Below, one piece after another: positions 27,553 to 34,959 of a stretch of 64,000 nucleotides of DNA (positions within the stretch are counted from its first letter, which is position 1; every line of letters begins with the position of its first letter). The translations under genes were made by a program, and so were the position numbers. This DNA comes from Desulfocapsa sp. (GTDB lineage Bacteria > Desulfobacterota > Desulfobulbia > Desulfobulbales > Desulfocapsaceae), in contig VMSP01000170.1 of NCBI GenBank assembly GCA_013792135.1, positions 34,116 through 98,115 on the forward strand, given 5' to 3'. The notes beneath the pieces were generated by a model, which searched no databases, was not told the DNA's origin, and worked only from the letters and a program-made list of their open reading frames with translations.

Positions 27553-27975
27553 ATGAAAACTAAAATTCTCATTATCAGTTTGATCCTCCTGATTGCCATT
27601 CAGCTCGTCCCCTACGGCAAAGATCATGTTAATCCGCAGGTCATCGCCGAACCTCAATGGGACAGCCCCGAGACAAGAGCCCTTTTTATGAGGGCCTGCG
27701 GCGATTGTCACTCGTATGAGACAAAATGGCCGTGGTACAGCAATGTTGCACCAGCCTCCTGGCTTGTAACCAGTGACGTAAATGAAGCGCAGCAGCATTT
27801 TAACGTTTCCGCTTGGAAATATCAGGAGAAGAACAAAGGCGACGAAGCTGCTTACGAGCTGCGTGAAGGTAAGATGCCGCCGCTGCGTTATCTTGCGGCA
27901 CACACTGAAGCGCGGTTAGGTGAGCAGGAAAAGGCGGCGTTACTCAAGGGGTTAAGCTCGACGTTTGGACACTAA
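27553..27975 (+). CDS. Haem-binding-domain protein, small periplasmic c-type-like
   Basis: 140-residue exported or membrane-anchored protein. An N-terminal hydrophobic segment (about 4-20) precedes a haem-binding domain with one CGDCH motif at about 52-56 followed by SYETKWPWYSNVAPASWLV and later REGKMPPLRYL, characteristic of the PF14376-type family. One covalently bound haem c is expected. AAGGAG precedes the ATG. It stands alone and is preceded by a dispersed 51-base repeat also seen before the 73-residue membrane protein at 31850. Electron partner unknown. Confidence 0.88.
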   Translation: MKTKILIISLILLIAIQLVPYGKDHVNPQVIAEPQWDSPETRALFMRACGDCHSYETKWPWYSNVAPASWLVTSDVNEAQQHFNVSAWKYQEKNKGDEAAYELREGKMPPLRYLAAHTEARLGEQEKAALLKGLSSTFGH

Positions 27976-28116
27976 ACGCAGAGTAGTCTCTGCACCATGT
28001 CCGTGTCATCGGCACGAACATGGTGCATCTGGGCACTAAGGCTCATTTCCTATTATCTTTTGAGGAGTATAAATCCAGCTGGTACTGTATCACCTGCCGC
28101 CTGTCAACCAGGCTGT

Positions 28117-28533
28117 TCAGTCCAGGTCATGACCGGTGGTAGTCATGACCAGTTTGCCGTGTTTGACCCCTTTGACGCCGATCAGCTCATCGGCTATCTG
28201 TCTGATCTCCTGAGCTGTTCCCTTCACCACAAGGACTTCCAGGCAGTTGTGGGCGTCCAGGTGGACGTGGAGGGAGGAAATGATGTGGTCGTGATGGGAG
28301 TGCTGCTGTTCCGTCAGTTTGTCGGAAAGATCCCGCACATGGTGGTTGTAGATGAGGGTGACGGTGCCGATGGCCTCTTCTGTCGATTCGGACTTGTTCT
28401 CCACCAGGGACGTGCGGATGAGGTCGCGGATTGCTTCCGAACGGTTGGTGTATTTTTTCTGCTCAATCAGCTGGTCAAAGTTGAACAGCAGTTGTTCATC
28501 CAGCGAAATACCAAATCTGACAGTCTTTCCCAT
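28117..28533 (-). CDS. nikR: Nickel-responsive regulator NikR
   Basis: 138-residue ribbon-helix-helix repressor. The N-terminal DNA-binding part is [19 protein letters not shown]...[11 protein letters not shown]. The C-terminal ACT-like domain carries nickel ligands in [26 protein letters not shown]. The ATG at 28533 follows AGAAGGA; the frame is open to 28608 but the family starts here. It is divergent from the nickel ECF transporter and a textbook operator lies between them. It should repress uptake when nickel is plentiful. Confidence 0.96.
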   Translation of the reverse strand: MGKTVRFGISLDEQLLFNFDQLIEQKKYTNRSEAIRDLIRTSLVENKSESTEEAIGTVTLIYNHHVRDLSDKLTEQQHSHHDHIISSLHVHLDAHNCLEVLVVKGTAQEIRQIADELIGVKGVKHGKLVMTTTGHDLD

Positions 28534-28572
28534 GTTCCTTCTCTCCGATGCAATTTTTTTTTCATGACGAAC

Positions 28573-28603
28573 TTTCCTCAAGAATAACTGATTCTTGAGG
28601 AAA
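28573..28603. promoter_or_regulatory. 13-bp-arm inverted repeat in the nikR leader
   Basis: TTTCCTCAAGAAT and its complement flank a 5-base spacer, 40 bases upstream of nikR. It could be a hairpin in the nikR 5' leader or an operator for another regulator; no T run follows on either strand. Confidence 0.55.
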
Positions 28604-28685
28604 AACAATCGAATTCCCTATGCTTAAGGGGCAGGAGATGCATTTGCCTGTTTCCGGGCCTCCTGTGTTCTTGTCAGAAAAGATA

Positions 28686-28745
28686 TTGACACACGAAATA
28701 TATTATCGTATCTGTAAGGTGTTACTTTCTGTAAATTTGTAACAC
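28686..28745 (+). promoter_or_regulatory. NikR operator and promoter of the nickel transporter operon
   Basis: TTGACA (28686-28691) and TATCTG (28709-28714) with a 17-base spacer form a plausible promoter. Directly downstream, GTGTTAC-N13-GTAACAC (28719-28745) is a perfect 7-bp inverted repeat matching the NikR box described for Deltaproteobacteria. Bound NikR would cover the transcription start. Confidence 0.85.
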
Positions 28746-28789
28746 ATATCTATCTTTTACGGCTTCGTATTATTCAGGAGGAAAGAACC

Positions 28790-29836
28790 ATGCATATGGC
28801 AGATGCGCTTTTGTCACCGGCAGTTGGGGGTACCATGTGGGGAGTTGCCGCCGGTACCATCGCCTACAGTTCCATGAAGGTGAAAAAGGAGCTTGATGAC
28901 AGCAAGGTCCCGCTCATGGGTGTTCTCGGCGCCTTTATCTTTGCCGCCCAGATGATCAATTTTACCATTCCAGCTACTGGCTCCAGTGGGCATCTGGGAG
29001 GAGGGCTGCTGCTGGCGATCCTGCTCGGCCCCTATGCCGCCTTTCTCACCATCGCCTCGGTCCTGGTGGTGCAGTCGTTGTTTTTTGCCGACGGCGGCAT
29101 CCTGGCCCTGGGCTGCAATATCTTCAACCTCGGCTTCTTTCCGGCCTTTATCGCCTATCCCTTCATCTACCGCAAGATAGCAGGCAGCCAGCCGGGCCGG
29201 ACACGGTTGAGCGTTGCTGCCATTATTGCCGCGGTCGTCGGTCTGCAGATGGGGGCCTTCTCCGTGGTGCTGGAAACCGTCTCGTCGGGTATTTCATCCC
29301 TGCCATTCTCCACCTTTGTCGTGCTCATGCAGCCGATTCACCTGGCCATCGGTATAGTTGAAGGGCTGGTGACGGCGACGGTTGTCTCCTTTGTCGCTGC
29401 TGCCAGACCTGAGATACTGAGAGCGGCAAGCGAGTTGGTAACGCTTGGCAGCCTGCCGCTGCGCAAGGTGCTGCTCTCTTTTCTGGCGGCCTCCCTGCTT
29501 ATCGGCGGCATTGTCTCCTGGTTTGCCTCGGAAAACCCGGACGGGCTGGAATGGGCCATCGCCAAAGTGACCGGCGCCGAAGAGGTGACCGGCACGGAAG
29601 AGGGTGTGCACACCATGCTGGCGTCTCTGCAGGAGAAAATCGCCTTTCTGCCCGACTACTCCTTCAAGCAGGAAGCCGCAACGACAGCTGAAGGGGAAGT
29701 CCATGTCGATGGGGTAAAAGGGGACGAGCCGGGCAGGCTCGGCACAAGTGTGGCCGGCGGCGTCGGTGCCCTGCTTTCGCTTGCCCTGGCCTTTGTCATC
29801 GGTTTTGCCTTAAGGCGGCATCAACAGTTCGCCTGA
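28790..29836 (+). CDS. nikMN: ECF nickel transporter substrate-specific component, NikM-NikN fusion
   Basis: 348-residue membrane protein. The N-terminus MHMADALLSPAVGG supplies the His ligands essential in CbiM/NikM S components. About six helices follow, with GHLGGGLLLAILLGPYAA and GCNIFNLGFFPAF as family signatures. After about residue 210 an extra membrane segment and the ENPDGLEWA (PDGLE) motif mark the NikN-type C-terminal domain, and a final helix ends the protein. Cobalt CbiM proteins look similar; nickel is chosen because nikR and its operator precede the gene. First gene of nikMN-nikQ-nikO. Confidence 0.93.
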   Translation: MHMADALLSPAVGGTMWGVAAGTIAYSSMKVKKELDDSKVPLMGVLGAFIFAAQMINFTIPATGSSGHLGGGLLLAILLGPYAAFLTIASVLVVQSLFFADGGILALGCNIFNLGFFPAFIAYPFIYRKIAGSQPGRTRLSVAAIIAAVVGLQMGAFSVVLETVSSGISSLPFSTFVVLMQPIHLAIGIVEGLVTATVVSFVAAARPEILRAASELVTLGSLPLRKVLLSFLAASLLIGGIVSWFASENPDGLEWAIAKVTGAEEVTGTEEGVHTMLASLQEKIAFLPDYSFKQEAATTAEGEVHVDGVKGDEPGRLGTSVAGGVGALLSLALAFVIGFALRRHQQFA

Positions 29837-29969
29837 TCCCAGCGTTCTTCTTTGTTGGACGTCAGAAACTGCACGAACGGTTAAACCAGACGAATTCTCT
29901 GCAATGATGTCTGGCCCTGGCTTATGGCGCAGGGCTTCTGACTCTTGATTTTCTGATTTCTTAATTGCC

Positions 29970-30782
29970 ATGCGATCCATTGACGGAGCAGTACTCGATC
30001 TGAAACGGCTGGATCTGCTGGCAACAGCAGATTCGGTCATCCACCGCCTTGACGCCCGGGCCAAGGTGCTGACGACCCTCGTCTTTATCGTCACGGTGGT
30101 TTCCTTCAATCGCTATGAGTTTACCGCCCTCTTTCCCTTTTTCATCTATCCCGTGGTTACCGCATCGCTTGGCAATCTGCCGGGCGGCTATATCGTCAGA
30201 AAGATCATCATGGTGATCCCCTTTGCCTTTGTGGTGGGCATGCTGAACCCGATCTTTGATCGGGAGCTCTTTGTCCGGATTGGCCCCCTTGCCATCACCG
30301 GCGGCTGGATATCCTGCGCCTCGATCATCCTCCGCACCGTGCTCACCGTCGGTGCCGCCTTTATCCTGGTGGGGGTGACGGGCTTTCTCTCCGTCTGCGA
30401 GGCCCTTGAGCGCCTGGGCACGCCGAGAACCTTCACCGTGCAGCTGCTTTTCCTCTATCGTTATATCTTCGTGCTCACCGAGGAAGGGGCCAGGGCCTCA
30501 CGGGCCCGGGAGCTCCGCTCCTGCGGCAGGAAAGGGCTGGGGCTCGCCAGTTTCGGCCCTCTTATCGGCCATCTGCTGATCCGTACCTGGCTGCGGGCCG
30601 AGCGGATCCACATGGCCATGCTGGCCCGCGGCTTCACCGGCGAATTCCACTCGCGCCAGGTATCCGGTTTCGGCTGGCGTGAGCTGTTCTATGTGGCCGG
30701 TTGGTCAGCCGTCTTTCTCGTCCTCAGGATGGAAAATGGTGCCCAGTGGCTGGGCCGGCTGGTTACGGGGGGTCTGTCATGA
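29970..30782 (+). CDS. nikQ: ECF transporter transmembrane T component
   Basis: 270-residue CbiQ-type membrane protein. It opens with a soluble HRLDARAKVLTTLVFI element, has several helices, and carries the coupling motif in SRARELRSCGRKGLG and the second MAMLARGFTGEF, which contact the ATPase in ECF transporters. It follows nikMN after 133 bases and its stop overlaps the ATPase start by four bases. It couples ATP hydrolysis to movement of the NikMN component. Confidence 0.93.
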   Translation: MRSIDGAVLDLKRLDLLATADSVIHRLDARAKVLTTLVFIVTVVSFNRYEFTALFPFFIYPVVTASLGNLPGGYIVRKIIMVIPFAFVVGMLNPIFDRELFVRIGPLAITGGWISCASIILRTVLTVGAAFILVGVTGFLSVCEALERLGTPRTFTVQLLFLYRYIFVLTEEGARASRARELRSCGRKGLGLASFGPLIGHLLIRTWLRAERIHMAMLARGFTGEFHSRQVSGFGWRELFYVAGWSAVFLVLRMENGAQWLGRLVTGGLS

Positions 30783-31534
30783 GCCATCATATTGTCGAGG
30801 TCAAACATCTGCAGCATGTCTATGCCGATGGCACCGTTGCCCTGCAGGATGTGTCCTTTATCATCCATCATGGTGAGTCGGTGGCGATTATCGGCGCCAA
30901 CGGGGCCGGGAAATCAACCCTCCTGCTCCATCTCAACGGCTATCTGACTGCCAATTCCGGCGAGATTCGCATCGGTGATTTCCCGCTCACTAAGAAAACC
31001 CTGCCGGAGATCCGGCGCACGGTGGGTATGGTCTTCCAGGATGCAGACGATCAGCTCTTCATGCCCACGGTCTTTGATGATGTGGCCTTCGGGCCGTTCA
31101 ATCTGGGACTGCCGGTGGATGAAGTCAAGCAGCGGGTCAAAGCCGTCCTCGAACAGGTGGGTGCCGCCCATCTGCAGGAAAAACCGCCCTATCATCTCTC
31201 CGGCGGGGAGAAGAAAAGGGTGGCCATTGCCACGGTCCTTTCCATGTCGCCGGACATCCTGGTCATGGATGAGCCGACCAGCGGTCTCGACCCTTTTGCC
31301 CGCCGCCAGCTCATGGGCCTGCTCCGCGATTTCCAGCACACCAAAATCTTCACCAGCCATGATCTGGACATGGTGGTCGAGCTCTGTCAGCGGACCATCG
31401 TCCTCCACCAGGGAATAGTCAAGGCCGACGGACCCACCCTGGAGATCTTCAACGACGACGCCCTGCTGGCCGAGTGCCGCCTGGAAAAACCGCTCTCCAT
31501 GCAGGGCTGTCCGGTCTGCGGCAAGGGCAGATGA
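30779..31534 (+). CDS. nikO: ECF transporter ATP-binding component
   Basis: 251-residue ABC ATPase. Walker A is GANGAGKST (about 40-48), Q-loop VGMVFQDADDQLF, signature LSGGEKKR, Walker B DILVMDEPTSGLDPF and the switch His in TSHDLDMV. The DDQLF stretch after the Q-loop is typical of ECF (CbiO/NikO) ATPases. It ends with a Cys pair in CPVCGKGR. ATG at 30779 overlaps the nikQ stop (ATGA); the frame is open further upstream but that would overlap nikQ deeply. Last gene of the operon. Confidence 0.95.
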   Translation: MSHHIVEVKHLQHVYADGTVALQDVSFIIHHGESVAIIGANGAGKSTLLLHLNGYLTANSGEIRIGDFPLTKKTLPEIRRTVGMVFQDADDQLFMPTVFDDVAFGPFNLGLPVDEVKQRVKAVLEQVGAAHLQEKPPYHLSGGEKKRVAIATVLSMSPDILVMDEPTSGLDPFARRQLMGLLRDFQHTKIFTSHDLDMVVELCQRTIVLHQGIVKADGPTLEIFNDDALLAECRLEKPLSMQGCPVCGKGR

Positions 31535-31613
31535 GATTCCCGTAGAGAACGCCAGCGTTCATAGGGTGGTGATCGGATACTATTAAGCAATTGATTGGCT
31601 GAGGAAGAACAGT

Positions 31614-31659
31614 ATAAGGGGCCAGTATATGAAATTATTTACATATACTGGCCCCTTAT
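31614..31659. terminator. Long inverted repeat after the nik operon
   Basis: An 18-bp perfect stem (31614-31631 with 31642-31659, core GGGGCCAGTATATG) encloses a 10-base AT loop. It lies 80 bases past nikO and probably ends that transcript, although only TTATTGTAT follows. Confidence 0.6.
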
Positions 31660-31736
31660 TGTATAGGAGGAGTGGTCTTTTGCTGGAGCAAACTTGTAAT
31701 CCCGTTATTATTATGATTGGCATTCGAGTTGATTTC

Positions 31737-31787
31737 AATATTTGACTATCTGCCATTGCAATGGCATTCTAAAAATGGACAATTTCA
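31737..31787. repeat. 51-base dispersed repeat, copy B
   Basis: Second copy of the element at 27432-27482, 43 of 51 bases alike and in the same orientation. It ends 62 bases before the 73-residue membrane protein gene, nearly the same distance as copy A to its gene. Confidence 0.75.
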
Positions 31788-31849
31788 ACAAGTCCCCGGC
31801 GCGCTGTCCGTGGCGGGAATCCAAACGTTTCTTTTAAGGAGGAGTCGAA

Positions 31850-32071
31850 ATGAATGCAGTCAAGGGTGTGGCAATCGCGCTGATCCTGGCCGGTGCCCTG
31901 GGGTTGGCGTATGGCGGTTTCAGCTACACCAAGGAGACCCAACAGGTCAAGTTGGGACCGATTGAGATGTCAGTAAAAGAAAACAAGACGGTTAATATCC
32001 CGGCCTGGGCGGGCGTGGCAGCGATAGTAGTTGGCGGAGTGCTTCTGCTTGCCGGTGGGAAAAAATCATAA
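31850..32071 (+). CDS. Small two-helix membrane protein
   Basis: 73-residue protein with two membrane segments, GVAIALILAGALGLAYGG (about 5-22) and WAGVAAIVVGGVLLLAGG (about 53-70), joined by a polar YTKETQQVKLGPIEMSVKENKTVNIP loop. Similar short hypothetical proteins with this pattern are common in Deltaproteobacteria; no function is known. AAGGAGGAGT precedes the ATG, a strong ribosome site. It has its own transcription unit. Confidence 0.85.
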   Translation: MNAVKGVAIALILAGALGLAYGGFSYTKETQQVKLGPIEMSVKENKTVNIPAWAGVAAIVVGGVLLLAGGKKS

Positions 32072-32130
32072 ACGTGAGGAGAAACAATGGTCATGAGAGA
32101 TCTCTTAATTTTTCTTGCAACCATTGCATC

Positions 32131-32210
32131 CCCCTTGCCCGCCTGAGAACATACTAGTGTGATCTGTTCTCAGCCGTTGTCTCCAACGATATCGAGCGCG
32201 AGGCAAGGGG
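32131..32210. repeat. Nested inverted repeats before the methyltransferase
   Basis: Outer arms CCCCTTGCC (32131-32139) and GGCAAGGGG (32202-32210) enclose inner arms CTGAGAACA (32143-32151) and TGTTCTCAG (32165-32173). The pair could fold into a branched RNA in the 249-base gap or end the small gene's transcript. Confidence 0.55.
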
Positions 32211-32320
32211 CGGGACTGATGCGCCCCCCTATCTTTGTTGTTGGTGAGGCGAACCGTTCTATCTTGCAGGGCATGTAGCAGCCAGTTGACATAGGCTGAT
32301 AGCAAAGGGTGGAAAGATTT

Positions 32321-32962
32321 ATGGATTTTCGACAGGTTGCCAATAGAAACAAATATGATTTAGCAGCTTCCAGCTATGACCTTATTGCCTTCTTGTTGAG
32401 CTTAGGCCAGGCGCGCAAACTTTACGAAGAGGTTGGGAAAAACCTCGATATCCCAGCCGCCGGGACGGTTGTTGAGCTCGGCTGTGGGCCGGCTACTGTC
32501 GTGCCCAGCCTTCTGCAGGTGATTGACGATTCGGCGCAGATCATCGGCATTGATTTTTCGCAGCAAATGATTGCCATCGCCAACCGCAAGAAGGAGGCCA
32601 ATGGTTGGCACAACGTCCAGTTTGAATGTATGGATATGTATGATTTTTCGCCCGCGCAAAAAGTTGATGCGGTGATTTTCTGTCTGGCTCTGACCGCGAT
32701 GCCCGATTACCAGAAGGCCCTTGATCATGCCCTTTCGATCTTGAAACCAGGGGGCCAATTATTGATTGTCGACTCAATCCCCCTCCATTCCAAATGGTAT
32801 CATCTCCTTACCAATGCCTATATCTATCTCAAGTCCCTAGTCGTAGGTGCCAAGCCGGTTGCTGAAATCCTTGCGTACATTGACCGGAAGACCATTGCCG
32901 TCGAAAAAAAGACCATGGCTTTGGGGGTCTACACGTTGATAAAATCGAGAACTCCTCAATAA
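32321..32962 (+). CDS. Class I SAM-dependent methyltransferase (UbiE/Methyltransf_11 type)
   Basis: 213-residue methyltransferase. Motif I is VVELGCGPATVVPSLL, the acidic post-I residue is in IIGIDFSQQMI, and QFECMDMYDFSPAQKVDAVIFCLALTAMPDYQKAL plus LKPGGQLLIVDSIPL follow as motifs II and III. The C-terminus is short, as in small-molecule or quinone/lipid methyltransferases; substrate unknown. I prefer ATG 32321 after GGAAAG; GTG 32309 is four codons upstream. It sits alone just before the reverse transcriptase, with 190 bases between, so co-function is not shown. Confidence 0.85.
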   Translation: MDFRQVANRNKYDLAASSYDLIAFLLSLGQARKLYEEVGKNLDIPAAGTVVELGCGPATVVPSLLQVIDDSAQIIGIDFSQQMIAIANRKKEANGWHNVQFECMDMYDFSPAQKVDAVIFCLALTAMPDYQKALDHALSILKPGGQLLIVDSIPLHSKWYHLLTNAYIYLKSLVVGAKPVAEILAYIDRKTIAVEKKTMALGVYTLIKSRTPQ

Positions 32963-33152
32963 GGACCGTGGCGCTGAAAGTGGTGCCAAGGAGAAGCTGG
33001 GGTCATTGATGATATGGGGCTTGTGCAATAGGACAAATTCTTCATTCTTCTTGAGAATTATAGATCCTGCTGGTAGATAACAGGATTGTTCTACAATTTT
33101 ATGGTATTTGATTTAGGTATGGTGTTACCCTTATTCTGCTCTGGAGCAAAAC

Positions 33153-34733
33153 ATGCCGTTGACACTTTCTGACTCAGCTCTCGATTGGTCTTTAAAACAC
33201 GGCCTTACTTGGGGCGATACAGATATCTTTCCAGCCATCTTCGAGTTCGAAGCAATCTCCGATGATTGGAAGAATGTTAAAGTATCGATTCAAACTACAG
33301 ATATGCTGGATTGGAAGGTACGGCCATACCGTCGCTGCTTGGTCCCAAAACATCGGTTCGGATTTCGAGTTTCGACTCAGTTAGATCCTTTGGATTTTCT
33401 GGTTTTCACTGCATTGATTCGTGAAATTGGTGAAAAGCTCGAAGCGTGCCGTATTCCCGTTGCGGATAACATTGTCCATTCTTATCGTTTTGCCCCTGAT
33501 GCCGATGGGCGAATGTTCTCCGACAAAAGCACGTATCGGAGTTTTCAAAAGGCATCTCGTGATGCCTGCGATACCTACAACCCGAGTCACGTCGTAATTG
33601 CTGATATTGCCGATTTTTTCCCTAGACTTTATACGCATCGTATTGATAATGCCCTTGATAGTGCACTTGAAATTGGCCATATGCATTCAAAAGCGCTTAA
33701 ACAGCTAATTGGCCACTGGGCCGGTGCGTACTCGTATGGTATTCCCGTTGGTTCTGCCGCATCCCGCCTTGTTGCCGAGATCACCATTTCTGACATCGAT
33801 CAACTTTTGCTTTCTGAAGGTGCACGCTATGTAAGATACTCGGATGACTTTCGGTTTTTCTGCAAGTCAGAGGGCGAGGCATATAAGTATCTAACTCTAA
33901 TCGCTCGCGCACTGATAGAGAATCACGGGCTTACACTACAACAGAACAAAACCAAGATTATTTCGATTGACGTATTCCGAACGAAGTATTTGCGTGAGAA
34001 CGAGAAGCGAGAGATCGAGACGTTGTCTGAGCGTTTCTATGAATTGCTTGCGGAAATCGGTATTGAGGATACTTACGGGGAAATCGACTATCACGCCTTA
34101 CTGCCCGAGTATCAGGACGCAATCGACCAACTTAACCTCGAAGGCATCCTGCAAGAACAAATCGATGAGGAAGAACCAGACCTTTCGCTGTTGAAGTTTC
34201 TCCTGCGAAGACTGGCACAACTGGGAGATACGGATGCAATTGACTTAATCTTCGATAACTTTGGCAAGTTCGTTCCCGTGGTTCGAGAAACGATCGAGTA
34301 TCTCCTGCATTTGGAAACCTTACCCGCTGCGAAGAAGGCAATCCTCGGCGAGCGGTTGATCGGTATATATCGGGATGAAAAGTCAACAGCTTCACACCTC
34401 GAATACTCACGAATGTACTTGTTAAGGCCGTTCGCATTGGATTGTGATTGGAATTCTGACGATCAATACGTCAGGATATTCAATGACTCACTTGATGAAT
34501 TGTCAAGTCGCGAGATACTCTTGGCGATGGGCAGAAGTAAGAAAGATTTTTGGTTTCGGGGTAGAAAACAGAATCTACAGGGAATGACTGCATGGATGCG
34601 TAGAGCCTTTATTTACGGGGCTTCCTGCCTACCAAGAGATGAGTACAAACATTGGATTCGAGGAGTCGAGGGTCAATTGGATGGTGTTGAGCGAGCAGTT
34701 GCTCACTGGGCACGTAAGAATCCAATAGCATAA
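33153..34733 (+). CDS. Stand-alone reverse transcriptase, unknown-group/Abi (defence-associated) type
   Basis: 526-residue RNA-directed DNA polymerase. N-terminal DTDIFPAIFEFEAI and FRVSTQLDPLDFLV are shared with phage-defence RTs as I remember them. Catalytic motif A is VVIADIADFFPR (D151), motif B GIPVGSAASRLVAEI (196-210), motif C YVRYSDDFRFF (YSDD 229-232), motif D-like HGLTLQQNKTKI; all key acids are present. About 240 residues follow, mostly helical with repeated amphipathic helices and a conserved-looking WMRRAFIYGA, rather than a group II maturase or HNH domain. Retron hallmarks (NAXXH, VTG) are not seen. GGAG precedes the ATG. Codon use is more AT-rich than rhlE next door, suggesting transfer. 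Function most likely antiphage, by template-directed or untemplated DNA synthesis; the exact DRT/UG class was not determined. Confidence 0.88.
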   Translation: MPLTLSDSALDWSLKHGLTWGDTDIFPAIFEFEAISDDWKNVKVSIQTTDMLDWKVRPYRRCLVPKHRFGFRVSTQLDPLDFLVFTALIREIGEKLEACRIPVADNIVHSYRFAPDADGRMFSDKSTYRSFQKASRDACDTYNPSHVVIADIADFFPRLYTHRIDNALDSALEIGHMHSKALKQLIGHWAGAYSYGIPVGSAASRLVAEITISDIDQLLLSEGARYVRYSDDFRFFCKSEGEAYKYLTLIARALIENHGLTLQQNKTKIISIDVFRTKYLRENEKREIETLSERFYELLAEIGIEDTYGEIDYHALLPEYQDAIDQLNLEGILQEQIDEEEPDLSLLKFLLRRLAQLGDTDAIDLIFDNFGKFVPVVRETIEYLLHLETLPAAKKAILGERLIGIYRDEKSTASHLEYSRMYLLRPFALDCDWNSDDQYVRIFNDSLDELSSREILLAMGRSKKDFWFRGRKQNLQGMTAWMRRAFIYGASCLPRDEYKHWIRGVEGQLDGVERAVAHWARKNPIA

Positions 34734-34837
34734 ATCATAGTTTCCTTCCTATAGGGCTGCTCTTGTCATGCTGCGTCCTTACCCGAAAGTGAACCGAATT
34801 CGTGTGAAAAATCGCACAGGCTGGTTGTTTTGAATGT

Positions 34838-34944
34838 TAGACTCTTTGAGTCTACTGCTGGTGCCACTATCATCTTCCGTAACGTAGAACTTCTCTGTCT
34901 CGATAGGCAGCGCCCTATCCACGGTCGAGACCATCAACCTTTTT
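34838..34944. other. Structured DNA between the reverse transcriptase and rhlE
   Basis: TAGACTC-TTT-GAGTCTA (34838-34854) is a tight hairpin. GTCTCGA (34897-34903) pairs with TCGAGAC (34925-34931) around an inner TAGG/CCTA stem, and a T6 run follows at about 34940-34945. This could be the RT terminator, an RT-linked noncoding RNA, or the rhlE leader. Confidence 0.5.
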
Positions 34945-34959
34945 TCGAGAAACCGCCCC

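Larger units (their letters stand above)
31535..31849. other. Intergenic region after the nickel operon
   Basis: 315 bases without a supported gene. It holds an 18-bp inverted repeat (31614-31659) and copy B of the 51-base repeat (31737-31787), then the ribosome site of the small membrane protein. Confidence 0.6.

Noticed and set aside
27997..28587. 196-residue plus-strand frame over nikR
   Set aside because: Antisense of a clear NikR with intact nickel ligands.
33153..34733. Retron or group II intron reading of the reverse transcriptase
   Set aside because: Retron NAXXH and VTG motifs are not seen, there is no inverted-repeat msr-msd just upstream that I can recognise, and no maturase X or HNH domain follows.
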